From Narthecium ossifragum (Eukaryota; Streptophyta; Magnoliopsida; Dioscoreales; Nartheciaceae): DNA of 64,000 nucleotides. The translations under genes and the position numbers were made by a program. Below the pieces are notes generated by a model. The model had not been told where the DNA came from. It did no database searches and worked only from the letters and a program-made list of their open reading frames with translations. The stretch is from assembly GCA_963920575.1 (NCBI GenBank), contig OY986972.1:20000083-20064082 (forward strand). Reading direction: 5' to 3'. Numbering within the stretch: the stretch's first letter is position 1; each line of letters starts with the position of its first letter. This document shows positions 46,217 through 57,350 of this stretch, piece after piece.

Positions 46217-46911
46217 GCCCCGCCCTCCAGGTGCAGGCATCTTGTCCCACGGTAGACCCAGCGGGCCTCACATGGCTGGACTTTGTCGGGGGTACTCACG
46301 GTCTGGAAGTGCGTAGACTCCAACTCTGGGACCGCCTCGACCTCTGCCTAGCCCGGTTGCTAATCCATGCCAACCTTCGCCTCGAACAACCTACGCTCCC
46401 AACGTCGAACAGAACCGATGCATGTGCCCTGCCTGATGGCACTCGTAACACATGATAGGGCCAAGCTGCTAGCCCTGGCCTCTTCCCGTAGTTGTCTGCC
46501 CCTGAGGCGCAGCAGTGACAGTAAGCTGGCCTCCTTGCCTGGGTTGTGGTTGTTGTTGCTGCTGAGGGTTAGGTCGGTTACGCTGCTGGTACTGGGGCTT
46601 CCTATCCGAGCCTCCTCTGCTCTGGCCCCTCTGAGGCTGCCCTTTGCCTCCCTCACCAACCGCTGGTGCCGACTAGATCGGCCTTGGGCGATGAGCCTTC
46701 ACTGCCAGTGTAGTACTCAACACCGCCGAGTACGTGGTCGCCTACTGAACGGCAATCAGTCTCCAAATCTCGGCTCGGAGCCCCCTCTCAAATTGATGGG
46801 CTCTAGTGATAGGGTCAGTTGCCACTGATCCAGCATGGCGAGCCAGGTAAGTGAATCTGGTGGCAAACTGTTGAACGGTGAGAACACCCTGGGTGAGGGT
46901 GAGATACTCCT
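46217..46911 (-). pseudogene. gag: E3 gag, C-terminal half with CCHC zinc knuckle
   Basis: On the - strand it reads QFATRFTYLARHAG and QFERGLRAEIWRLIA, then a Gln-rich stretch, and CYECHQAGHMHRFC, a C-x2-C-x4-H-x4-C knuckle that binds RNA (about 46409-46452). Stops and shifts are present. It continues the gag text from beyond the solo LTR at 46912. Confidence 0.8.
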
Positions 46912-47859
46912 TGTTAGTCCTAATATTGTTTTGATAATGTCAATATGTGTATGATGATAAAACATTGTTTTAATATTTATATCCCTTAATTTGGAAGTTG
47001 CTAAAAGTCATTTTTAGATGTTTTAGTACTCGCGATCGATGGACGTATCCGTCCACAGAGGTTAAAGATGTGACGATCGATGTGACGGTCGATCGCAGCC
47101 TGTATGAATAGATTTGGTGAAGCAATAGTCGAACAAGATATCCACTTCGAGAAGCCTATTTCGTCATAGAGGCTCACGGACGATGCGATGGTTGACAGTG
47201 GAGCCTGGAGGTCGATACAATGGTCGATCCTGGCTATGGTTTGAGTGTGACGGATGATGTGGCGGATGATGCGACGGTCGACCGTCAGTCAGAAATGTAA
47301 CCGTTAAAGATCCGTTGGAGAAAAGCAAAATAGTCGTTGAGAGCTATTTTGGGAGGCTTTGAAGCTCAAGTATAAGAGGGAAGATGCAACCAACTTGAGA
47401 GAAGACCAAGGGAATTATTGGTATTCATTTTATCATGTTTATCTTGTATTTTTCACCTGGTAGAGATCTTAACTTTTGTAAAACTACTTCAAGTGTGAAG
47501 TAGACTTTGATAGAGATATCTAACAGTTGTTTGGAGAGATTGTAAGGTTGTCAAACACCCGTAAGCTTGGTAGATAGGTTGCCAAGCACCCGTAAGCTTG
47601 ATGGGAAGCTTGTAAAGGTTTTCCAAGTAGTGGAACCTCAAGTAGAACCCTTGAGTGAAGTGGACGTAGGTAAGGTTGGCCAAACCACTATAAAAATTTA
47701 GTGCAGTCTCTCTAACTCATCTTTTATCCTTCATTTACTTGCTTTATTTTATACCCTATTAATTTATAAGCATACGGTTTAATTAGACTCCGCCTCTCTA
47801 GGTTTCCATCATCGATTTTCTTTTATAAGGCCTAAGATCAACCCCCTCTTAGACCTTCA
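46912..47859 (+). mobile_element. Second copia-like solo LTR, in E3 gag
   Basis: It starts TGTTAGTCCTAATATTGTTT and ends CCCCCTCTTAGACCTTCA, flanked by CTCCT (46907-46911) and CTTCT (47860-47864), one mismatch. It is homologous to 43218-44400. It has a degraded GGTCGA hairpin array (47030-47300) and AAGTATAAGAGGG near 47368. Confidence 0.82.
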
Positions 47860-48420
47860 CTTCTCAGTCATGACCACCCACCTACTGTAGGGAAAGTACG
47901 CGCTGAGTAAAGTGGCATAGAATTCTGACCACGACAACTGCTCTCCCTCAGTCCTGGTGGTCTGGGCGGTGCGCCACCAGCCCCGTCAAGCTGGAACGTC
48001 GTGAGTTTGACCCGGAGAAGGTCATCCTCTCCAAACAGGAGATCGAGCACACGAGTGACCTCCTCTAGCCACTCGTTCGCCGCTGCCGGATCCCCTCTCC
48101 AGTCGTTGAACCTGGGAGGGTCCAGCCGCCAAAAGTCAAGAATCTCTAACGGTAAGGTCCGCCCAACAACATGAGGGAGAACTTCCTTGTCACGGAAGGA
48201 AGCTTCCCCCAACCCGTTGCCACCTACAAAAGCTGCCTCAAGTGCTAGTGTAGAGGGTCGGCGCTGACGCTCCTCGGCCGCTAAGGCCCACCGGGCGGCG
48301 TGCTTGTCGTACGACCGGCCTCGGTCCCTCTCAGGAGAGCCGTCAAGCTGCCCCACCATCTATACAAGCACCAAAGACACGAGAATCCACTCGTCAAAGA
48401 CCAAAACATGCATCAATCAA
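47860..48420 (-). pseudogene. gag: E3 gag, N-terminal half
   Basis: On the - strand from ATG 48359 it reads DFWRLDPPRFNDWRGDPAAA, NEWLEEVTRVLDLLFGEDDL and LRVKLTTFQLDGA, the start of the retrotransposon gag domain, with an Ala/Arg-rich N-terminus. The same domain in E2 (22596) is clearly related. The frame is lost after GA by a shift. Confidence 0.85.
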
Positions 48421-48543
48421 TAAAGCAAAAGCATATCACAAATGAGCGCAAACAAACATGCAGGGATGTTTCTAACCCTAGAACTATCCCAACACACACT
48501 CAAAACTTTAATCACAAACCTAATCATATCCCTGGGACCTATA

Positions 48544-48560
48544 GCTTAGTCTGATATCAA
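48544..48560 (-). promoter_or_regulatory. E3 primer binding site (degraded tRNA-Met type)
   Basis: On the - strand TTGATATCAGACTAAGC follows the LTR end GGGGTGTGACA after two bases. It is recognisable as a mutated TGGTATCAGAGC site. It fixes the neighbouring LTR as the 5' LTR of E3. Confidence 0.7.
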
Positions 48561-48751
48561 ATTGTCACACCCCGATACAGAAAACCCATCCGGTCCGAGG
48601 CATAAGGGTTCCAAATCTACTCAATCCATCTGTGGTGCATTTATAATAAGATAAAATATCTAAATTAAACAATTAATATGGGATGAAATTATAATCTCTA
48701 ATATAAGACAAAATTATGATACAGCTTATCCTCAAGATATATATATATATA

Positions 48752-51700
48752 AGCGTTCCCCTCACACACCCTTTAACACATCATTTAACATCAAATCTGA
48801 GCCCTCCATCTCAGCCTTATCAACGGCTGAGATTAAAATAAAAACCAGACGCATCCCTAAGTCCCCCATTCTCCTGCGGTCTCTCTCTCACCCGTCCCTT
48901 CTCCCCCGTGGACCGTGGTCTCTCTCTCTCGCGTCCCTTCTCCCCCGCGCCCACCCCGGTCGCCATCGACCTCGGCCGCATCACCGCCGCGCCACCCAGG
49001 ACTGGGCTCGCCGACCTTGCCCCCTTGCCGCCCCTCCCCTGCCGCGCCCCACGTGTGTGCCACCCTTCCCCGATCCCATCCCGGCCTCCTCTCTTCTCCT
49101 CCCTGCTACCGGCATCCTCTCTCGCCTCCTCTCCTCTCCTCCCCGATCCCGGCCTCGCCCCTCCTCTCCGACAACGGCTCGCCTCCTCTCCGACCTACCC
49201 CGATCCCGATCTCGGCCCTAAGTCCCCATTCCTCTCCCGCGGTCTCTCTCTCTCTCTCGCGTCCCTTCTCCCCCGCGCCCACCCCGACCGCGCCGCCCTC
49301 GACCTCGGCCGCATCACCGCCGCGCCACCCACGACTGTGTGGCCTCGCCGACCGTTCCCCCTTGCTGCCCCTCCCCTGCCGCGCCCCACGCTGGCAACCT
49401 TCGTCTCTCTGTGGATGCACCATAACTCCTCGCCGGCTCCGTACGAGTCAACCGGGCCGACAAGCACTGAGCTGCCGGGCGAGTTCCGCTGCTGCCATGC
49501 CTTATGAACAGGTATATACGTCCTTCTAAAGTTCATAGAGCAATGCTCTTTAATGCAGTTGTCTCAAAGCCATTAAACCAAATCAAAGAATTGTTCATGT
49601 TTGATATGCACTGATTGAATTGTTCTGCCCATCAACAGCCTCAGACATAGTTGAAATGTGTTATTCTGGAAAATTTTTGACTGCCACCATATTGCAAGAT
49701 GGAATTTTTCAGGGATTGGGTTCTGGCTTATTTCTCAATGATAGCCATCTTCTTTTTCTGCAGGCGCTTTCAAATGGAATTTTTCAGGGATTGAGTTCTG
49801 ATCCTAGAAGCCATGATTAGATTTGTTGATGATCATTGGTTGCTATTCGTCAGAACCATGTACAATGGCATTCTTGCTTTCTCTTACATGGATGGCAGAT
49901 ATGTAAGAAATAGATGATGAAAAATTTGATGACATTGATGAGAGAATCTTTCAGGAGATGTAAAATGACTGGTTGGGATCATAGAATTGGTTTAACATTT
50001 TTACTGATTGCAATCTTTTTGTTTACCTTTATTTTGGAAGTACTGATCCTCCATCAGTTAAATCCGAAATTTCATTGAAATAAAAGCAATTGAGGCCCTA
50101 GTAAGATTTTGGTTGGCCTCTGTTGAAAATTTATCCAAGCTCGTCATAGCCTTCACATTTTGCATAGAATGGTCAGTTATAGCAATATAACAGGACAGAA
50201 TGCAAGAATTTCATGGCCAAAGATGAACACCATAGCTGGCTAGCTGATCCTATCAATTTGGGTTGCGCTAATAAGCAATCCAAAGGTTCCAGGTATTCAA
50301 ATTGGAAGCGAGAACCTAGTAGTTCACATAATCCGTAAGTTTTTGAGTGAAGTATAGCTCCAAGATTAACTCTGACAAGCAAATTACACAGAGTACTTTC
50401 TCCCCTTTATTTTTGCAATCAAACACCCCTATAATTGGCAAATTACTCATCATAAAAACAGTACACATTCTTTAGTGTCATAGCCTTAAAAGATTAGTGT
50501 CATACCCTTAAAAGATTTAATCATCTTCTCCTGAACAGAGAATGCAGAGACCTTTCAAGAAACCATGCTACATCTCCCTATTCAAAGTCACTTACTTTGC
50601 TGGTGATTTTAACAATTGAGGCAGTGAGACTGTTCAAGAGAATGGCATTCTTAACACAACAACATCAATTCATTGCCAAATTCATTCAAATTTCTCATCT
50701 TCCTCAAATTCAACCAATTCTAAAGCTAGGAAGTTTACAATCTTTAGGAAAGAATGGAAAGTAAATTTGCAATAACATGTCTATGAATGATCAAAACATG
50801 AAATTATTCAAACAAACACCACAAAAATGCTATGAAAAACAACCAACACAAAGAGGCATCTGCCACTCAATAGTGCACAACCGGAGGGCAGAATGCAGGT
50901 TGTAAAGCCAACGGCCCAGCGGCGTAGATGGAGGACAATGCTTCTTCCTCAACTTCTCCACCACATCCACGAGGCCGACTGCCCCTATTGAGGCGCGATG
51001 GGGGACATCCGGCAACAGCAGCGGAGGATTTCAACAGGGAGAGCGAGCGAGAGATGGAGATTGGAGACGATAGGGATTGGGAACGACGTTGGAGGATCAC
51101 CGGCGACGAAGGATCACCAGCGACGAAGGAACTCCGGCGACGAAGGAGCTCCGGCGTTGGCGCGTTGGAGGAGATCGGATGGGTTAGGGTCCTTAGGGAT
51201 TGGAAATAAGAGGTGGTTATTGGCTCGGCTCAGCCATGGCTTAAAAACGGCTAATAATCCATGTTATGCCGGTAGCGGGGAGGAGAGGAGAGGAGGCCGG
51301 GATGGGATCGGGGAAGGGCGGCGCACAGCGTGGGGCGCGGCAGCATGGGCGCACGATCGGCGAGGCCAGTCGTGGGTGGCGCGCCGTATATCGGGATTGG
51401 GGAGGAGGTGAGGCCGAGGTCCAGGAGGAGAGGAGGGGAGGCGAGATAGGAGGCCGGGATCGGGGAAGAGAGGAGAGGAGGCGAGGCTGGGATCGGGGAG
51501 GCGAGAGAAGATTCTGGTAGCGGGGAGGAGAGGAGAGGAGGTCGGGATGGGATCGGGGAAGGGGGGCGCACAGCGGGGGTGCGGCCGAGGGAGACGGCGG
51601 CCGGGTCGAGGGCGGCGCGGCCGGGGTGGGCGCTGGGGAGATGGGACGCGAGAGAGAGAGACCGCGGGAGAGAACGGGGGACTTAGGGATGTGTCTGGTT

Positions 51701-51796
51701 TTTATTTTAATCTCAGCCGTTGATCAAGGTTGAGATGGAGGGCTCAGAATCGGTGTTAAATGCTGTGTTAAAGGGTGTGTGAGGAGAACGCTCCCC
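48752..51796. mobile_element. Long-TIR DNA transposon (Mutator-like), non-autonomous, in E3 5' LTR
   Basis: The left end AGCGTTCCCCTCACACACCC and the right end, read on the other strand, GGGGAGCGTTCTCCTCACAC share over 130 bp of near-exact inverted sequence (CTTTAACACA, TCTCAGCC...GGCTGAGATT, AAAACCAGACGCATCC). Looser GC-rich similarity continues for several hundred bases. It sits in a TA repeat, so the target duplication cannot be seen. The interior (49510-51230) has no transposase. The left arm holds a 140-bp direct duplication (about 48865 and 49217). The GC-rich open frames of up to 204 codons in the arms are not convincing genes. Confidence 0.8.
49430..51230. other. Interior of the long-TIR transposon, unassigned
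   Basis: A short open frame ending at CTTATGAACAG|GTATAT (49501-49515) looks like an exon with splice donor. At 50830-51230 a - strand frame (SPISISRSLSLLKSSAAVAG) looks like the start of a plastid-targeted protein. I recognise neither. They could be captured host exons. Between them is AT-rich sequence in which I see nothing. Confidence 0.3.
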
Positions 51797-52817
51797 TATA
51801 TATATATATATATGCATCAAAATCTTTATAGAAGAAAATTATACATTTAGGTCATTTTTTAGGTCATTCAAAAAGGGAAATTGGACCCCAAGTCCTCAAA
51901 CGCCTCCAGAGGTTGGCGCGCCACCAAGTGCTTATCCAACGGGTGCTATAGAAGAAGAGCTGACGTATGCATATGCAAAACGCAATACAGGTAGGAGTGA
52001 GCAATAAACCAAACAGGATTCTATACTACGACGCTCACAAAGGAAGGGAGACAGTAAATTCCCAGGTTCCAACTCATCTCTAGGGAAAAACACACGTTAT
52101 GTCTACAGCCTACCCCTGGGCACGTACTCTAATTATCTCTACTGTCAACAGTCATCCCTCTCAAACGAAGCGCTTCAGCGCTGAAACAACATGGGTAGAA
52201 CCCAGGGCGGTACGTAACTTCTCCTACAGATAAGAGACTGAGACTGGAACCTAAGACGACCTTTATATCTCAATCAAAGTGAATTTCAGTCAACTAGACA
52301 ATATTCTCGATAACAATCAGATTATCATAACAATTCAATCCTAAACTCTTCAACCCAACCACAATTCTACGGCTAGATCCGAGCTGCCAGAGCCCTCGGA
52401 TCGGCAATCAACTCATGCTCCGCGCCTAGCCTAGAATGCATATAATGCAATTAATTACATGTATGATCATACACACAAAGATAAGATTTAGGCATGCAAT
52501 AATATGCCAGATAATATACAAGATTAGGTGCAACACATAGCTCGCCAATGGTGAACATAGCATAGGGTCTAAATAAAGCGGATAAATAGGTAACCAAGCC
52601 TACAAACGGGATACAACCCTGGTTAGTCAATGAACAACTACTTTAATTAACAATACAACGGGTTATGCCTCCGGCGCACGTCGGCTAATAGCGGGGCTAT
52701 TAATTAAAGTAGTAGGGCACATCATTGGCTCATTTATTCTACACATCCCAAGGGACGTGAATCCCTTGGTTCAACCACAAGTCACACCTAGGGGCGGGCC
52801 TACACATATATAATATC

Positions 52818-52881
<64 letters not shown>

Positions 52882-54109
52882 GATTGAAAGTATCGAATTA
52901 TCGAAATAAAACCAACGATACTACTAACTTTGAAAAATCCTAACTTTCAATCCATACATCCGATTGACATGAAACTTGATGTTCCTGCTCAACGACATAC
53001 CCCGAATCACATATCCAAAAATTGGATAAATCGGGTAAAAGGAAAAAGATTAAAACCCGATAAAAATCCAGATTCGATAAACAACACATAATCCCTTCGA
53101 CAATTCGTCGGATTGAAACCAAACTTTGCATATCACTCCTAAAGATCACTAAGATCATACGCTCCAAAAATCAAATCAATTGGAAAACAAATTTTTACTT
53201 AATTCCACTAATTAAACTAACCACTCTGTTATGCACAGTCCTGCCATTTAATTCACTACAAATCGTACTTAAATTCAAAAACTATGAAACCAGTTGGAAT
53301 GAAAAGATAACCCATAGATATACAACGGTCATGTTGAAGATGAACTGAGATCAGATACTTACAGTTCTGGAATCAAGATAGAACGTCGATGTTCTAATTG
53401 AACCAAAAAATCTAAAAATAACTTAAGGAAAACTTGCTTAAATCCAATTTAAATCAAACCAAAATCCAACCATACTTCAATCAAATCTTAAGAAAGCCTA
53501 CACGAATCATATAGCATAGATTAATTGAAGAAACATGCATTCAATCAAAGAAGAACACTTAAACTAAGCTTAGAGAAGAATCCTACCTAACTACGTTTAA
53601 TCCTCTGGATCAACCCTTCCTCGCGGATCAAAGGAAAGAAGAAGAGAGAAGAAGAAAAAAGAAAACAGAACCGGCGCGCGGGTTCTTATAGGCCCGAGTC
53701 CGATCGATCGATCACTCAAAGGTCGGTTCGTGTCCTTATCCAGACACGTCAAAGGTGGTGTCGACCTCGAATCCGACCGATCGCTCCCTAGAGCGATCGA
53801 TCAGTTTGGGCTGACATCTGTCTTAAATACAAGCTTCCGCGTGCCCGAGCTAAGATCTTTCGATCCCAAGCTCAGATCTTTCGATCCCAAGCTCGTCGAA
53901 GGTTGTAACAAGCACAATAAACATTTATAGGGATGTGTGTATGCTATGCATGTATGAAACCAACCGTCAATGTGCAATTTACCAAATTTCCCTTGAGGTC
54001 CAAAAACAACAATGTGATCAAACTGATCGTGCTCGACGCAGAAACAAGCCAACATAGCATGGCCCCGATCTACACGGTCGAGCCAGGTTAGAGGAACGGG
54101 TTCTTCACA

Positions 54110-54985
54110 GGATAGGATGTACACTAAGGCTTCCAAGTGCGAGTTCTGGCTCCCAAAAGTGAAGTTTCTGGGGCATGTAGTATTAGCGACAGGTATTTCA
54201 ATTGATCTAGCCAAGATCGAGGCGGTGCTACAGTGACAAAGGCCTAAGACGGTGTTCGAGATCCATAGTTTCCTCAGCTTGGCGGGATACTACAGGAGGT
54301 TCGTCAGAGACTTCTCTAGAGTTATCGGGCCATTGACAAGATTGACCAAGAAGGCGGTCCCATTTGTTTGGGACGATACTTGCGAGCAGGCCTTCGTAGA
54401 GTTGAGGACCAGACTGACGAGTGCATCGATTCTGATAGTTTCAGAGCGAGGCGTCGGCTACAACGTGTACTGCGATGCCAGTGGAGAGAGTCTACGCTGT
54501 GTGTTGATGCATGAGGGCGATGTGGTGGCCTATGGTTCCAGACAGCTGAAGACCTATGAGAGGAACTATCCTGTCCATTATTTAGAGCTGGCAGCAGTTT
54601 TCTTGGCTCTAAAGACATGGTGACACTACGTCTACGGTAAGAGATTCCATGTGTACTCAGATCACAAGAGCTTAATGCACGTTTTCACCCAGCATGACCT
54701 CAACCTCATGTAGCGCCGGTGGATGGAGTTATTAGAGGACTATGATTTTCAGTTGTATTATCATCCTTGTAAGGCAAATGTCGTAGCAAATGCACTGAGC
54801 AGACGAGCCAGAGACACTAGAGCAGTTTTGGCAGGGTTGTCGGCGCGACAATGGCAGATGATAGAGACAGTGAGTCAGTTCGGACGGGACTTCGAGGACC
54901 AAGCATAAGGCGGTTTCTTTTTTGATGTTCGCGGCATTCTTGTTTTTCTAGCGAGGGTGATAGAGGCCCAAAGTAAAGATTCGGC
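54110..54985 (+). pseudogene. pol: E2 RT C-terminus and RNase H
   Basis: It reads [60 protein letters not shown] and [17 protein letters not shown], the usual series through RNase H. A few stops (for example CAG to TGA at 54235) break it. After LARVIEAQ-like text it ends in the duplicated AAGATCCGTGCTGCGGTCAC. Confidence 0.9.
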
Positions 54986-55053
54986 ATTCGTGAAGATCCG
55001 TGCTGCGGTCACGTGAAAGATCCGTGCTGCGGTCACGTGAAGAGGGTGTGACA

Positions 55054-56239
55054 AGCTAATCCTCACTCGATCTAGAAAAACTGCACTTTTCTTAATTCGG
55101 TCCAACCCCTGCAATTATGGCATGTTTAGGTGGCGGACGACGAATGAGGTTGATGGGACGAATGGCGGATTCAAGATTTTGCGGATTCAAGCGTTTGGCT
55201 CGCAAAGCAAATGCACAGGATCGCCTAAGCCCGACAGGCGACAGCGTCTTGACCCCTACAGACGGATCCGACCTCATTCCATTCCGATTTTGATGAATAG
55301 CGGCGTCCACTTGAATCGAGCCGTTCCTCGTCCGATTTGGAATGCGCATGAGGAGCTGGCCCGACGCACATTTGGAATGCCCATAGTGTTCCTCGTTTCC
55401 TCATCCCATTTGCCCTAAGACCCCGATGGTGAGAGGCGGCCGGGATCTCGAGCGTTCCTCGTTCCGCCTGCCGGGATCTTGAGCGTTCCTCGCGATGGTT
55501 TCTTCCTCCTTCATCGGTCTCTTCCTACCCTAGTTCTCTCGTTCCGCCGGCCGTCAAGAGACCTCGAGATCCTCTCCTCCAACCTCAAGCGGTCGCCCCC
55601 ACAGATCATCTCCTCCGTCCTCTATCTTAGCCAACCTCTACTACGAAGGGACATACCTAGATCTCTCTGGGCTGCGATCATCTGTTCCTCTCTGCCTTTC
55701 TTCCTGACCGGCGCCGGCGCCGGCGCTCTAGTAGTTGTGGGCCTACTTCTTCTGATCCCAATACGAAGGAAGATCTGAGGAACTCAACCAGCTAAGGTCT
55801 TCCTACTACCCGATCCCCATCTACTGATCTTTTCCGCTCTCCATGTAACGAGAGCTCCTGATTTATGTGTTGATTTTTGTCACTGATGCTTGATCCCCTT
55901 ATATTGATATGTTTTCGCTCTCCATGTAACGAGAGCTCCTGATTTATATGATGGTTTTGTTTCTTGAAGGCTGATCCCCTCCTAACTGATCCTCAGTTTT
56001 TTAGCAACATTTATCTGATTTTCCTCTGGATTTTGCTTCGATTTTTATGAGATTTAGCTTTAGGCTTTGCTGTGGCATATATGTCTGATCCCCTACTCTG
56101 ATTTCTTTCGCTTTGTTTGTAATGAGACTGCCACTTATGTGTTCTTATGCATTGGGCTATATCTGATCCCCTGCTCTCTGGTTTCTTCTGCCTGTTGTGC
56201 TTTGTATTGGATCTCTCTATGTGACGAGAGCTCCTAATC
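55054..56239 (+). other. Region right of E2; possible SEC13 promoter and 5' UTR exon
   Basis: A CT-rich, moderately GC-rich stretch (55420-55800) is followed by T-rich intron-like sequence from about 55850. Candidate donors are CTAAG|GTCTTC (about 55795) and CAT|GTAACG (about 55848). This arrangement is typical of a non-coding first exon and long leader intron of a plant housekeeping gene. The nearest downstream start is SEC13. Without transcripts this is only a suggestion. Open frames here have no known domain. Confidence 0.35.
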
Positions 56240-56655
56240 TGATTTTGTTATGCGGTGCTATAGCTGATTGGATTCTCATTATGTCTGATTTGATTCTTAC
56301 TATCCTTGTATTTCCATGCTCATGCTTGCTATAGCTGATCCCTTATTTTGAATCTTTGATTTCAGCTGTTTTGCATATATATGGACCTTAATCTGATTTT
56401 GTTATGTGGTGCTATACCTGATTTGATCCTCATTATGTATAATTTGATTCTTACTATCCTTGTATTTCCATGTTCATGCTTGCTTTAGCTGATCCCTTAT
56501 TTTGAATCTTTGATTTCAGCTGTTTTGCATGTATATTGGCCTTAATCTGATTTTGTTATGTGGTGTTATACCTCATTTGATCCTTATTATGTATGATTTG
56601 ATACTTAGTATGCTTGTATTTCCATGTTCATGCTTGCTATAACGGATCCCCTGTT
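56240..56655. repeat. Tandem repeat, unit 154 bp, 2.7 copies
   Basis: TGATTTTGTTATG starts units at 56240, 56394 and 56548. Units share CTTGTATTTCCATG, CATGCTTGCT and TTTGATTTCAGCTGTTTTGC. The third unit is cut by the transposon end at about 56661. Confidence 0.88.
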
Positions 56656-57350
56656 TTATGGGTTCTTTATTTTAAGAACTCGAAGAATCAAAATCTTTTG
56701 AAAGACCAAAATGACCAAAGCTTATAATGTCTTGCAGACAATTATGGGCCAGGTGCATGTCCTATCTATCTTAATTTTAACTTTGCAACATGTCAAAAAG
56801 CAGATGAGGTATATATGGTCCCCATGCATGTAAGAAACATTTTCCTAAATGAGCGTTTTTCGTTAGAAAAAGAGGGTCCCCTTATAGCCTTGCAAACGAA
56901 CTCATGTATTTGATAGATGTTGATAGATCAACATCTTGTTAACAATGAAGGGGACAGCTTCAAGTGGTTATATTTAGTAATTCAAAACTTTCCAACCAAC
57001 TCAATAGAGAAATGTTCCTTCCAAACCAGAGAAACTAATGCGGTCTACAAAAGAGAGATTTCGACTGGATAGAGCAGGAGAAATATAGGCTCTAGACAGC
57101 CCCATTTCATGGATCCCGAAATCTTTCAATAATTTTCTACTAAGCTTCTATGTTTTCACATAATGATATGATAATAAATACTGTCACATGTTTTTCGGAA
57201 AAGATAGCTTGCTCAGAATTGTAAGCAAAAATAATGGAGCAAAACCTAATATAAGTTGCACCGTATCTAGGTTGTATCAAAAAGGGACTTTAAGTTTTGG
57301 AGCACATAAGGGACTTAGAACCCTTGCTATGGGTGGAAGAAAGCAACAAA

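Larger units (their letters stand above)
28473..54109 (-). mobile_element. E3: Ty3/gypsy element with both LTRs, split by many insertions
   Basis: The 3' LTR is 28473-31010 and the 5' LTR is 48563-54109 (less the transposon at 48752-51796). The outer duplication is GCATA (28468-28472) and GGATA (54110-54114), one mismatch. On the - strand the order is LTR, primer site, gag with CCHC knuckle, protease, RT, RNase H, integrase, chromodomain-like tail, LTR. The RT text of host E2 joins across it (REH before, KASKCEFW after). All domains have stops. Confidence 0.9.
48563..54109 (-). repeat. E3 5' LTR, interrupted by a long-TIR transposon
   Basis: The two parts 48563-48751 and 51797-54109 together give about 2.5 kb and match 28473-31010, including CCTCCAGAGG, the AATATGCCAGATAATATAC region and the CGATCGATC hairpins (53698-53812). 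A (TA)n tract of about 45 bp (52823-52874) is much longer than in the 3' LTR. Confidence 0.88.
22399..55053 (+). mobile_element. E2: truncated Ty3/gypsy element hosting E3 and other insertions
   Basis: The + strand parts in order are primer site (22401), gag (22596-23769), protease (26606-27075), RT (27110-27439, 28148-28467) and RNase H (54110-54985). Integrase is missing. The sequence passes through a 25-bp tandem duplication around 54990-55035 and ends GAGGGTGTGACA at 55053, like the 3' end of the LTR family. I infer deletion of the 3' half. No outer duplication was found. RT text is continuous when the inserts at 27440-28142 and 28473-54109 are removed. Confidence 0.8.

Noticed and set aside
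34163..48420. An active retrovirus-like element on the - strand
   Set aside because: All domains contain stops or shifts and are split by several dated insertions. It cannot be active.
48908..49529. Overlapping open frames of about 200 codons, Pro/Arg/Ser-rich
   Set aside because: Both overlap in different frames in the GC-rich inverted arm of a transposon and contain the arm's direct repeat. No domain or start context is convincing.
52823..52874. (TA)n tract as a functional element
   Set aside because: It is a simple microsatellite within the E3 5' LTR, with a shorter counterpart in the 3' LTR.
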